NCBI GenBank assembly: GCA_933228895.1 | Contig: OW121846.1 | Span: forward strand, 49,556,107-49,620,106 | From: Platycnemis pennipes | Taxonomy: Eukaryota; Arthropoda; Insecta; Odonata; Platycnemididae | Reading direction: 5' to 3' | Length of the DNA stretch: 64,000 nucleotides | In this document: positions 48,792 to 60,605 of the stretch, one piece after another | How the letters are laid out: the number at the start of each line of letters is the position of its first letter | How positions within the stretch are numbered: position 1 is the stretch's first letter | Program-made: the position numbers and the translations under genes | Notes under the pieces: generated by a model | The model's database searches: none | What the model saw: the letters and a program-made list of their open reading frames with translations, nothing else | Told to the model about the DNA's origin: nothing

Positions 48792-48934
48792 CAAAATTTT
48801 AACTAATTTTTATTATGACTTCCAACCACCAAGTGACAGCTTTGATTTTCGATTTCGCATACACAAATGTTTTAAATAATGCTGAGTGAGATGTTACCAT
48901 GAATGTGAAGCGAGATAGACTGCGTCGGTGAAAT

Positions 48935-50133
48935 ATTTGGGGTAGGGATGGGCGTTTACGTTAATCGCCCATTAAAAATAATCGAATAATCGATTATTTT
49001 TTTTTCAATTAATGGAAAATTTGGAATCGATTAAAGCAAGAGCGATATGTATTATATCGATATGTATACCCGATTAATTTTACCGATTATTTCGAAATTT
49101 TGAGTCTGGTGAATTGGATGGTTAGGGCGGCTCACGTTCGTCTTCTGTTCGAAAATTCAACTGTAGCTGAACTCCGCGCGACGACGTGACGCCATATTGG
49201 TATTAAAGTAGAATCCGCATAACGTAACTCTACGCGGCACCGCCTTTTGCCACTCACGTGTCATATATCCGATGCCGCTGGCATAGCCGTGTACTATATG
49301 CTCTTGTTATTTTGATTATTAAAGTGGTTACACGTCTACACGATGCTAGACCCACGGTTCAACACTGCACTTCAATAGCCCGATCGCGGTATTCAATGCA
49401 ATCAGCACCGTTACCGATGTGATGGCTATGATGTTTCGCGAGGAGGATCAGGTGAACGCCATGCAGATCTTTTCACACGTGGAACGTGATCCAGCACTAT
49501 CAGATGACCTCTGTAGCTTTCATGAAACTGAAGCAGCATCACAGAGAACCCTGTATAAGGAAGATGTGGCTGGTGGGACACCATTTGAGTTGCGGAAATT
49601 CATCAACCGACTCACCGTTGACCGCAGTTTGAATCCTTTTTCAGAGTGTGAGTCAATGAAAACTGAATACCCTCACTGACATCAGGTAGCCAAGAAGTAC
49701 CTGCTGGGAGTAGCAACATCAGTTCCACCAGAGAGACTCTTTTACAAGCTGAGACTAATTCAATCTGACCTGAGAAGCCGCCTTACCACTACGCACTTAT
49801 CAAAATTGCAATTTTTAGGTTCAGTTTTCGTAAACACTTGGCAGTCGTCCAAAATTTAAATTGCATTAAGAAATTTTTCCCTATATCTGGATTTTACACT
49901 TTGTACTCGTAATAACATTAACCTTATAAAATGCAAAAGCAATTATTGTACTTTACTTATGGAGGGACCATAACCACGGAAGCTATGTTTTGTATGTTGT
50001 CATAATTGAATCGATTATTCAATGTATATATTAATAAAAGTAATCATTCGGGCGCGATTAATCGGCTGCTTGAATTTAATCGATTTAAATAATATAGATT
50101 AATTTTTAACAATCGCCCATCTCTTATATAGGG
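48935..50133 (+). mobile_element. hAT-superfamily DNA transposon, internally deleted (about 1.18 kb)
   Basis: The left end begins TAGGGATGGGCG (48943-48954) and the right end is the complement of AAGAGATGGGCG (50114-50125), a 10 of 12 terminal inverted repeat. The flanking 8-mers are ATTTGGGG (48935-48942) and ATATAGGG (50126-50133), matching at 6 of 8 positions, which suits the 8-bp target duplication of hAT elements. The left end contains a hairpin, ATGGGCG...CGCCCAT (48948-48972). Long ATCGATTATT-type AT-rich subterminal stretches occur at both ends. The interior holds the C-terminal part of a hAT transposase only, so the copy is deleted as well as broken. Confidence 0.75.
49343..49859 (+). 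pseudogene. hAT transposase, C-terminal remnant with dimerisation domain
   Basis: A short MLDPRFNTAL match to the conserved LDPRFK segment of hAT/BED-finger transposases lies at 49343-49372 and ends at a stop. In a different frame, 49419-49679 runs into a TGA. The same frame resumes at once with the hAT C-terminal dimerisation motif: VAKKYLLGVATSVPPERLFY (from 49686), followed by SDLRSRLTTTHLSKLQFL, ending at TAA 49857-49859. The family consensus is A-x-x-YL-x-x-P-ATSVPSER-x-FS...K-x-RN-RL. Here the Ser-Glu-Arg becomes Pro-Glu-Arg. One stop (49677-49679) separates the two parts of this frame. The N-terminal BED finger and the catalytic RNase-H core are missing. Confidence 0.78.
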
Positions 50134-51917
50134 TTTATGATCTAGCTTACAAATAATACGGAATAAACTCATTTACAATCCAAATATCGTGAATTAAACC
50201 TAAATTGCGGAAGAAAACATGAGTATTAGCACCTGCTTGAGAAAACCATAACGAAAATTGCCTCAAACATACCACTAGTATGCTACCGTGCGATAGATTG
50301 GTTTAAGTTTTAAAATGTGATTTCATTCACGTTGACACGTGTGATAACTTCTTAAACTATGGGAATCCATGACTGGAAGGACTGGTTCAGAAGAGCTGTT
50401 AGCCATGCTCACTCAATTGATTCACGAAGTAACGCTTTAAGGATAGTTTTGTTAACTCCATAAGATGTGATAAGCACTGCAGTGTAGCTAAAGAATCTTA
50501 ATTTATGACTAAATAAGCGATGGCATAAAAGGATGTAGGTCCTTCGTTAAACTGCACCGAGAATACCATGCGGGCGAGCTAGAGGAGGCATGGTTTGTGA
50601 CACCAACTGGTGCCCAACATGACATCAATTATGCACTAGGTACCTCCGGCCGAAAGCTACGTTACTACGAACTAAAGAAAATTTTAGGCAATGCGATTGG
50701 GATTAAAAGGTCTACCTTGTGAAACACTCAAAGACAATGGCAGTTAAATAACCACTGGCAGCAAAATAAGCGAGAGTTTTAAGTAATTTATTTCGAAACG
50801 CCTACGCAAACAACTAAGGTAAACTTCGGGAGAACCCCATTATTCCAAAAACACGGGTGAAATGCATTACAATATAGCGTATATTCAACAACTCCTTCCA
50901 TTCAAAAACAAACAAACCTCCCGATCCGGACGAAATCCAAGCGAGTGAGTGCTTTCCCTTGAGTTGCGCCAAGCGAAGATAAATATTTACCAAGTCGATT
51001 CCAGAATGCATAGTTTCACCGGATTAAAGGATCGCCGGAGTCACTTCCACCCTTAATGGCTGAAATAACCAAGATCTGCACCATTACCAACTAACCAGTC
51101 AGTAATTCATGCGTTTTAAGTGCGAGAACATGTCTTTCCTAGAAGCATTACATTTCCTTTGAAATTTTGAACCCGGCGACCAAAAATCTTATCCAATTTT
51201 TAGTCAAATTTATTCGTAATTTTGAAAATAACTTCAATGCAAATCGTATTCATAATTTACGTATATATCTGTCCTCAATAACAGGAGTGTGGCTGAAAAG
51301 TGTACTCCTCCTTTAACATATAAGGAGACTATTCAAGGTTATACTGATTGCAATAGGCTGATGCATGACGACTAGGTAAGACTTTTTCTAGCTGCCTCCG
51401 AAAGCGATTGAAAACAAATCTCCTCCGAAATTCGGACAGATATGAAGGTACGAAAATGAGTGAATACGCCACGTGTAACGTGTAATTCGTTTCGGTGGGC
51501 GGAAAGGACAAACCCACAACAAATTATCAAAGACCGGAAATGCTCGCAGGTCGAAAATGAGTTTTGAATCATGTTCCTCCAACTTTGGGAATGACAAACG
51601 ACAGTCACACTGGGAACGAAAAGATTGATCGTAAATTAAACCAAAATTTGTACAAAGGGTTATTTGGTGGTTCCGCGTACGACCATCGATGTGAATTTTA
51701 TACCGACGTTCGCGAGATGAAAGAGGACGTATGGATATTCTAATTTGATTTCAATCGTGGGCGGAAAGTTGGGTAATTTTGCATTTGTATGCAGCGATTC
51801 ATGGATTTTTTAAGTGCCAAAGTTATGCCAGATAGACTATAAATTGGAATTACGTTGATTACTTGCGTTTGTTTTGAGTTTTTTGTCTGATTTTGGACGG
51901 TTTTGTAGCCTTGATAC

Positions 51918-51969
51918 GTTCAGCTACTCACCTGGGTTGTAATCCAGTAACCACTAAGGTTAGCTGAAC
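51918..51969. repeat. 9-bp hairpin
   Basis: GTTCAGCTA (51918-51926) and TAGCTGAAC (51961-51969) are perfect inverted copies. The loop holds GGGTTGTAATCC, loosely tRNA T-arm-like. Confidence 0.3.
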
Positions 51970-54900
51970 AAACTGAGTGGTCTTATGTGCATAAAATCTT
52001 TCCAGGAAAACGTAGTTGGCGCCGGAGAGGGAACTAGCGCCCCCTACCTCGGTGTGGGAATTCCCTGCGGCGTTGTTGACTTTAACGCTTCGTAAGCCTT
52101 ACCTTAGCAATAAATACGACCTTCGAGTCGAATACAGTAATGGCTGGATCCATAAGGCAGGATTCAATGACTTGTACTCCTGGAATGCGGTGAAAGTATT
52201 AGGATCAATCTCTTGAAATATTAGTAGGAAATGGACTCACTGAATATCAAAAGGGGTAAAGGGCGGTAATATTGATATCTAGTCATTTATATATTATGTC
52301 ATCTCGAAATGATATACCGCGGGCTCCAATGACTTATTCTGCTATAGCAGTATATGTTCATTATCTTACTTCGTCTTCTCAATGGAATTTTTATACTTAA
52401 TTAAATGTACATAAACTCATTCCCCAACGCTTTGGGAATAACTATTGACAGACTTTTTGGAAGTAGGGATGTGCTATACACATTCAGACATGTATTTCAG
52501 TAACGGAAGGAATATAGGTTAGAGAAATTAATGAGAATATGAGTACGTGGATGAGTACATGTTGTTGCAGACACCTGGTACCCAAATGAATACGAAGAGA
52601 AGTGCTTGAGCACCAAGGCGAATACTTTAATAACTGATTGAGTCATCATTAATATGTGCACCAGGACGAATAATCAGATATTTACCCAAGTATCACCACA
52701 ATACCTTTACATTCATTAGTTTCCACCATTCTGTATCCTCAAGCTACTGATGGTAGAGAAACCGATGTCATGCGTCACTTGTGCTTACCCTAGCGGCCAT
52801 TTGTAAAAAACTGTGTTCATCCAGATGCTCACATATTTACCTGAATAATTCGGTCGCTCGATTAGCCGATCCTCTTTTCGAATTCAAATGATCTATTCAA
52901 TATATTTTTTTACGCCTACAATGGGAAGTTCACGCGTTCTGGTGCGTCACAAAGCGCTCATCTTTGTGGAAAGAAATTCATCAAAAGAAAGCCGGCAGTC
53001 TTAATAGCATTTCATCCTGCGAGTGAAGAGTCATGATTTTTCGGGGATGACCCTTCGGTAGGGGAAGGTGCCCCATCCATCATCCCCGTCAGGTACGCTC
53101 GCGGGAGGAGCATTGACGGCAGAACAGCATCGTGATTGCGCACAATCCTCCGTAAGCAAGGGCAGACTTGGATCATTATTCAGCGGTGAAGACGGGCGAA
53201 GTAAAATCCTCGGCGGTTGGTAAGAGCAAGATGGTTCGTAACTGGAATTCAAAACACTATCGGCGTGCGTGTGGATAATTGGAAAAAAGCCAAAAGTAAG
53301 ATAAAGCGAGGATTAAGTCGGAGATGAGTTGACTCCCTAAAACGGTGATAACAGAAGTTTTAAACGCTATAAATTTTGGCGTTGTGTGAAAAAGGGAAAA
53401 AACTGATGGGTCGAAAAAAAGGAGTCATAATGGCGCAAGCCGATATCATGAAGGTTTCACTTACACAGAGTGGGGAATTAGGAACGCTCTTCGAGATTTT
53501 CACTAAACGCTCTACAAGAATTTGAAACCCTACCTTGAAATTAAAATCCCATAAGACAAAAGAACAGTGAAATTATGAGAAAGGATTGGATAAGATCACG
53601 TACGGATGGACTGATTAGGGCAGAAAAAGTTTCTTATTTCATATGATTTGGAGCTTAGAACTGCGTTGATATGACAGTCACTTTTCAAAGCTGGCCGCCG
53701 GTCATTGAAATGCTATGCATTGAATGCGATGCTCATGACGTTTTGTGGGACTTCAACTACATCATGAAATTACTATTTCGTACTCTCACAAGATCGTTTT
53801 AAACGAAGCAATCAATTGCAAACCTTAAGACAGTGATATGTCTTGTAAATTACATGGATAAATACATGTTAATAGAACAGGTTTTTCCCGCACATCATTC
53901 ATGCATTTGGGAAGTCTCCCATGCAACGTCATGCTTTAAACGATGCAATTACTTGGCTTCTTTATGTGTTGGACTTCTCAAAGAAATGCCTTAATTAAAA
54001 TGAAGTTTAGTTACTCTACTTAGTACGGTAAGGGTGCCCAAGGCAAATTGCAATTTCGTTCCTATCCTGCTTTCAGTAGCAGTCAATTAACCTCATTTTA
54101 CTGCTTATTGGCCAACTTATTGATGTTTGCCACGACAGATAATACCATGAGAATAATTTTTATTTCATTAAAAAAATTTCCGCTTCAATTCCCTAGATAG
54201 CTATTGTTTAATCGAATATGGTAAATGTGATAAAATCGCCGTTTGATTTTGTAAAAATGATTTTATTTTCTGGTGAAATAAGGCTTATATATTTCGGTAT
54301 GCTTAAACTGTTCAAGGAATAGCAGGAAGAAAACATATTTTATTCACATTGTTAAGAACAATGAGCTATTTGAAGCTGCTATCATATACAAAATCATTAT
54401 TTTATCAACGCAGCAGAAATTACGTGGAACGTAGTGTCCGCTTTCTGAAAAGTTATTCCTCACAATAGTGAGGGACGTGATTGTTCGTTAATATATTGCC
54501 TAGTTTTTGCCATTCATTAGAGTGAAAATTTTGCTGTGGTATATCTGCATATTATTCGTTATATTATTGTAATTAATTTGGAATATTCTTCCGGAAAAGC
54601 CAACATTCAAAGGGTTGATTGATAAGTGGGCAAAGTGAGTAAAATGCTAAGCCACATCACCTCCTCAGGAAGTCAGATGGATTCGCATGCCATCTAGGCG
54701 TGGTCACTTTCAGTGAAACATAATCCTTTAAGCAGGATGTCGGTGGAATCGGCGAGGGTAGAGCTTCCTTGGCACTACTCCTGTGACGTGTTAAATTCAC
54801 AAATTTAGGACAGGAAGTCCAAGCCCTTTGTCTGCACCTCCTGCGGTTTTTTGGGTAAGTTCTATACCGAGGAATTCAAAAAGCTTGAGCTCAGATGGGT

Positions 54901-55371
54901 TTTCCGAGGCATCATCCGGACTTAAAGTCAGCGACCCTCCAGTCAGTAGTTCTTAGCTCTACTCATGGACCGCAGACTTGAAATGCTCCTCTACGATGAT
55001 TATTCGCTAAACGGTAGAAGCCTTAGAGATTTGGCCAAAAAATCGTACTTTTGACCAAAAACCAAGAAACATGGAGCGTTCTGTACTCTAAAGAATGGAT
55101 AAATATCCAATTACGCAACGAAATCGGTCATAAAATTTTCAGAAAGCTGCTCAAAATACAAATAGATGGCAGAAAACCCCGAAAATAATTTTCTACATGG
55201 GAGAAGCTGATTGAATATCTGATCCGACAACCGAATATCAAATGTAAGGATATGAGCAAAAAACAGATTAATAATATTTTAGAACAGAGCAATTAATTGA
55301 ATCTTTCACACAAAATGGTAAAAAAATGAAATTAAACAGATCTCGTCTCTAGGAGGATAATGCTGTACGCT

Positions 55372-55411
55372 AAGTTTAGGCAGACTACACAAAGTTTAGG
55401 CAGACTACACA
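55372..55411 (+). repeat. Perfect 20-bp tandem duplication
   Basis: AAGTTTAGGCAGACTACACA occurs twice without interruption. Confidence 0.85.
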
Positions 55412-56404
55412 AAATTTCAAGCATCTAAAAACACAATGTTGTGTACATACGTACTGGATAGCTTTATCCTTTAGGATAACCATTAAAAATGTGTGTAGGA
55501 TATTTCCAAACATCTCTGGGAAGGTAATACTGTACTCTAAATGCAGATTGTCAAAAATGTCAAAAACAAATCATACATTTTTCTCACATGCATTTTTAAA
55601 GATTTTTTCTTTCAGATAGTCAAATTAAAAACCAGAAATCATATTGTTTCATTAAACTGTCCTTTTTAACCATAATCTCCTTCATTATTTACCTTACCAG
55701 AATGTCCTCCCTCGTGCTTCCCATTGCTTTATGCACATCTCGATTTCCTGTGGTGGCTAATTTTCACTCATTTGAAGATAATCGACCATTCCATCAACTT
55801 AGTCTATTAATTCTTAGTGAAGAACTCGCTTTAAAAAAACCATTTGCTCAGGGACTTGAGCGGCAGTGAACGCGGTACAAGTGATTAAGTTATATAAGTT
55901 CCTTCATACAATACCCGTTACCAGAAAATCCATTCAACAATACTTTGTAAGTTAACAATTCCTCACTCTATTTCCACGCTGTCATATTGTCACTGAATTT
56001 TTCTTATAGTCAGAGCCTATCCTTTAATAACACTTTTTTTATCATAGCATTGAGGGGATGACAACCCTTATGCATGCAGTGATAGTAATTTCCAAATCAA
56101 AAGTCACTATTTTAGCTACTCCTAATTACCTTCTTATAGAAATTGTAGTATTTCATGTCCGAGTGAACTGTATATAGAACGCCTGAGTGAATGTTCTGAG
56201 ACACATTCCTGTTTGTCCTGTGACTAAAAATAGTTGAGCAAGATTTGTTCTTAGAGTCTGTTCAGCTTGATGCAATTCTTTTTACTATCCTGTGATGACG
56301 TGGTTGGCAGATTGTATTTAATGGGAAGTTATATTGATCTCTTTGTGAATTCATACGAGTAAAACTTGAAATGTATTGTCTAGTTATTAACAATGGAATT
56401 TTTT

Positions 56405-56690
56405 GCTTTGATTTTACATGCAACGGAGGGAAGGGGCCCGGATTGGATTCCAGAATACTGACTAGGAAGCTCTGTGATCAAATTCCAGTTGAGAAAGAGG
56501 TTTTCCATCGCTTTACCAGTCTCCTTTTGTTTGCTGTTGAATATGACGTTAAACCAATGCCTCCCTTGGCGCTTTTCTTTAAGAAGCCTAATGTCTAAGT
56601 CGGGTCTCACCCCAATCTTCCTCCATCCCTTGAAAAATGTTTGTCCATATCCAATTAAATCAATTCAAATGGCAAATATGACATTATAAT
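56405..56690 (+). repeat. tRNA-derived SINE, diverged
   Basis: GGGGCCCGGATTGGATTCCAG (B-box region), ATATGACGTTAAACC, CCTTGGCGCTTTTCTTTAAG, CCTAATGTCTAAGTCGGGTCTC and CTTCCTCCATCCC follow the family order. Short frames on both strands here are shadows. Confidence 0.55.
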
Positions 56691-56823
56691 TTTGTTGCCT
56701 CTCCTGAATAACAAAAAGTTGTATGGTTAGTGCATGCCTATTGTGGAGTGGAATCACCTCCCACACATACATTCAATACATCATATCCATCGTCTCACAC
56801 GTTAAATAACGCTATCAGTGGTT

Positions 56824-56921
56824 GGAGACGAGAAAAACTAACGATGTGATTCCACAAAACTTTTGTTTTGTGGAATGTGTGAAATTTTTGTGGAATTAAA
56901 TCGTTAGTTTTTCTCTTCTCC
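56824..56921. repeat. Nested hairpin
   Basis: The outer stem is GGAGACGAGAAAAACTAACG (continuing AT) at 56824-56845 against 56900-56921, 22 bp with one mismatch. The inner stem is ATTCCACAAAAC/GTTTTGTGGAAT, a perfect 12 bp with a TTTT loop, at 56849-56876. TGTGGAAT recurs in slightly altered form at 56890-56896. It could be a small fold-back transposon or the remnant of one. Confidence 0.65.
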
Positions 56922-56979
56922 ATTGTGGAAAAAATCCACCAAGTTATCCCCGAAACAGTTTCTTCTACTATCAGTGTTT

Positions 56980-57430
56980 GTTTACGGAAAAATCTATTTC
57001 TCGTCTGTGACACCCGCGGACAACTCACACAAGCCACTTAATGATTCCTTGAATCGGACTCCAGGTGGCCACGTCAAGGAACACTGATAAGTGGGTATCT
57101 ACAATCACTCCTTCTGATTTTGTTTACGGGAAGTTGTTTTCACATCAGGGACAACTCCATAATACATTCACACACCCGATAGTGTGCCCTTTACGCGGTA
57201 TACGTGGCCACGTTTAAGGGATACTCTCCATTGGGTACACTATCTCTTATGCTTATCTCACTATCTCTTTGGCTGTTTACGAGAAAATAATTTCCGCGCC
57301 AGAGACAACCTCAGACGACACGCATGCAACCCAAGGATATCTTGTCGGAGTTTTAGTACTCCCGAAAGGATCCGACACTTAAGGGAATACTTAAATCATA
57401 CGATAGCTAAAAGTACACTCACTCAGTCAC
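56980..57430 (+). repeat. Degenerate tandem repeat, three units of about 142-153 bp
   Basis: GTTTACGG/GTTTACGAG starts recur at 56980, 57122 and 57275. Each is followed by TTT-C...GACAAC and a CACACA/ACACG stretch. Units 1 and 2 then share GTGGCCACGT...AAGGGA/AAGGAA and ..GTGGGTA/..TTGGGTA, with a related CGACACTTAAGGGAATACTTAAATC in unit 3. Identity is low but the order of blocks is constant. The GTTTACGGGAAG-TT block also occurs in the palindrome at 25397-25863, suggesting a shared repeat family. Confidence 0.5.
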
Positions 57431-57439
57431 ATGCACACA

Positions 57440-57957
57440 CTCACCCAGGTATAACCGAAGAGAAGCTCCGGGAAACTTGTCACTCAGGGTAAACTCACAG
57501 CGAGCAGAGTCAAACTGTACCTGCTGAGGCCTATGCTAAATAAGGGAAGGGAATAAAGGGAATTGACGTTAGGTACGAGGGGAATACGTTTATTTCGGCA
57601 AGAAGGCGGCTCTCTTCAGCGCACTGTAGGAAGACGATTCACTTACAACGCGAATGCGGAAGTGCCTGTCCTTGGCCTGGCTTTTAAAGCCATGAGGCTC
57701 CACCATTTCATTGAATCTACTTTGTTACCCTTCAAAAAATAATTACGATACCTTCTAAAAATCTATAAGTGCTGGTAAATAAACGAAATTAGAGGAAGAA
57801 ATAAGAGTAAGAAGCATAAGATGGACGACAGAGAAAGTGGGCGTAATTATTACTAGGGGAGGTTACCGGCAGCTAAGATAATATGCGCAATTTAGGCCAG
57901 GTGTGGCATTGAGTAGATGTAGGAATATTTTAGGGAACGGGGGAAGGGAGGAGCGGA
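57440..57957. other. No gene seen
   Basis: Follows the degenerate tandem repeat. It contains GAATACGTTTATTTCGGCAA, which might be the tail of a retroelement, but nothing decisive. Confidence 0.4.
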
Positions 57958-58170
57958 TATCAGTGCCGCAATTCACCTACTTTTGGCAAAATGCACCAAG
58001 GGTTACACGATTTGACGTCCCATTCGACGGGCGGAGTACTGAACTTGATGTGCACATCCACGTAGCATAGAGTAGAGGCTGGTATACCAATTAAAAATTT
58101 GCCAAACCAGGAACTCCAACCTGGGACTGGGGATGAGAGGCCAGTACTCAAATCGCTATGAGAAGTAAAA
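57958..58170 (-). repeat. tRNA-derived SINE
   Basis: Minus strand: GCGATTTGAGTACTGGCCTC, B box AGGTTGGAGTTCCTGG, AAGTTCAGTACTCCGCCCGT, CGAATGGGACGTCAAATCG, then CCAAAAGTAGGTGAATTGCGGC. Confidence 0.65.
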
Positions 58171-59039
58171 CGCTATGAGAAGTAATGAGAAGTGGCGATT
58201 GAGCATACAAGTTCGTACATACTGTGTCCAAAAAATCCCGAGGAAAAAGATTAGCTGGTATATAATCAAATGACGAAACTTTAATTTTCCGGGCCAATGT
58301 CACGTAATACAGGATTTTAAATCCAAAATTAAGTTTTTGCGAGGCTATTTTCATTAATCATTGTAACACATGGAAAACGGCGATCGAAAGTTGGAATTAG
58401 AAGAGTGCACGGAGTTGATACGCATAAATACCTCTTTACTCATGCAATTTCCAATGTAACTGACCGCCATGATTGCAGCAGTTTTAATATCTTACGTTGG
58501 TTACATAAGCAAAAATTCTTTTGAGAGTGCCAGGACGAGGACGGCGTAGATATAATGTAGGAAGTGTATTTTGTAGAATTTAAGTATTTGAGAGGATTAG
58601 AGGAGACGAAGGAAAGCAAGGCAGTCTCCATCAAAACTCACTCAAAGCAATGGCGACACCGTTTTATAATAATTCCGTATTTACTTAGCATAAACTTGTT
58701 GTTGTAGTTTATGACGCCGTAGTTTTAAAACGCAGAAAATGCTGAATCGTAAGCTGGAAAATTTCTTGATAAAGTATCCCTATAAAGACTTTAAAATAGC
58801 TGTATAAAATTCACCACATAAACCTTCGAGACTAAAATGCTGGATGGACATTGAATTCATTATATAACAGTCGCAATACCTCTACCATTGATGATAAAAT
58901 TCTGGTCTCAATCCCTATTCGGAATTAAGAGGGAGACGCGATAGAAGATGGGTTCCAACAGACTGGTCCTGGGATAATTTTCTCAATAAATTGAAGACTA
59001 CTGCATAAAGAGTACAAAATAACATTGTATTTAATATAG

Positions 59040-59387
59040 AAATGGATAATTTGTCTGGAGTAGTTTAGTCGTATAGAGAAACACCAATTTTACCAACGTT
59101 TCGCCTCTTTATTGTGGCATCATCAGGGCTAATTGATGCAAAATGTAAGTTTTTACGTTGTTTGTATAAAAAAAAAATTGTCACCAAAAGGTATGTACAA
59201 TATTGCTCTGTAATAATTTTTTTTCCTCTATTTAAATTTTGATCCTTGTCTGTAAAACATTAATGAAAACGTAAAAACTTACATTTTGCATCAATTAGCC
59301 CTGATGATGCCACAATAAAGAAGCGAAACGTTGGTAAAATTGGTGTTTCTCAATACGACCAAACTACTCCAGACAAATTATCCATTT
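59040..59387. repeat. Inverted repeat with 120-bp arms and hammerhead-like cores (Penelope/retrozyme-like)
   Basis: Arm 1 (59040-59159) and arm 2 (59268-59387, complement) are about 97% identical by eye, with three to four mismatches, around a 108-bp spacer. Each arm carries CTGATGA followed by GAAAC and GTTGGT: 59301-59307 and 59325-59329 on the plus strand, and 59120-59126 and 59098-59102 on the minus strand. CTGATGA...CGAAACGTTGG is the signature of hammerhead-ribozyme-derived segments in Penelope-like elements. In the minus-strand arm the helix between the cores is GCC/GGC; in the plus-strand arm it is weakened to GCC/AGC. An extra T sits between CTGATGA and that helix, so catalytic activity is doubtful. 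No coding sequence is present. Confidence 0.7.
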
Positions 59388-60394
59388 ATACATAAAATAT
59401 AGTGGTCGATAACATACTTCATTGTATTTAATAATAAAATAAATATAAAATCATTCATTTCATTTCCTTTCTTTACCGACTCGTCTCTCTGAGTTCTCGG
59501 CTCTCCACGGCTGCCAAACCAACCGTCCTTATAACGCGCCCTTGCGGGGGAATGATGTGGATAAGATGATTATAGATCGTTTGAGCAGCCGTCTGGAAAG
59601 GGGGAAGATGGAGAATGGAGCGCTCTAAGAGAACTTGCACCAGGCAGGAACAAGTTCTGAAGCGAAGCCAAGTGTCAAATGGAGACACTGGGACGGTGAG
59701 AGAAGTGTATTAGTGTTTGGCAACCTGCGACACGATCAAGATTCACATCTACAGGGTACCTTGTAAGCCATCTAGACGGTTGTGGCAAAGTATGGGCATT
59801 CGCCAAACTTCACCAGAGTAACTCAAATAAAATTACTGCAAAACAGGATGTGCAGATATCAGTTAGACACGTAGTGGCTAACATGTGTAACTAATTTATT
59901 AAAACTACAAAGGTGTATCATTTGCATGAATGGTTTAGCGTTTTTGTCGCTTTCACTACAGAATTTGCTGCAGTACACATGCAAAAGTGCAGTTAAAAAG
60001 TAAAAATTATTATTTTATTCAAAAAGGAAAAACATTAGGCAAAGTAAATTAAGCAAACCAATATTTTACTCTTTTATAAGAAGTAATTACTTTGTACAGA
60101 AAGAAACTGATTACTACTTTTCAATGTATGTGTATTTAAAGTGCATGATTTTAATAATCTTGTTTTTCTTGTATTTTTAGTCATTATTACGAGCAGTACT
60201 TATTTTACGAAGGGGTTCTCAGTACACTTCTGACGTCAACTATGAATAGTCAGTTTCAAATAGTTACAGGTCCCTCCTCTTTTAATTACTAAGCGATAGA
60301 CAGTCGAAGTGGGGGTGCAATTTAGGATAGTTGAATGATTGGGCAGAAATAATAGTTACTCAGGGAACGCAAAAAGAATGGAGAGAAACCCAAT

Positions 60395-60605
60395 GTCAGC
60401 TTAAGCCTCTCCCAACAAAAGACTCCAAGAGATGCACGTTATACGACGGTCGGAGTACTGTACTTGAACTGCCCTCAACATAGCACTCCAGCAGGGACCG
60501 TAATACCAATGAAATATCTTTTCCACATCCGGGGTTGAAACCCAAGACCTCGGGATGGGAGGCCATCACTCGTGGTACAAGACATAACCATTCCCCGTAG
60601 GCTTT
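60395..60605 (-). repeat. tRNA-derived SINE
   Basis: Minus strand: GAATGGTTATGTCTTGTACCACG, GATGGCCTCCCATCCCGAGG, B box GGGTTTCAACCCCGG, AAGTACAGTACTCCGACCGTCG, then TTGGAGTCTTTTGTTGGGAGAGG. The reverse frame 60396-60692 is its shadow. Confidence 0.65.

Larger units (their letters stand above)
50134..56404. other. Longest stretch without a recognisable gene
   Basis: AT-rich intron-like DNA with only short frames. A reverse frame at 53031-53252 (73 codons, Pro/Ser-rich, less AT-biased) is the least unlikely exon candidate but has no domain. Confidence 0.4.

Noticed and set aside
53031..53252. Reverse 73-codon frame in less AT-rich DNA
   Set aside because: Considered as an exon, but it has no similarity I recognise and no convincing acceptor/donor pair.
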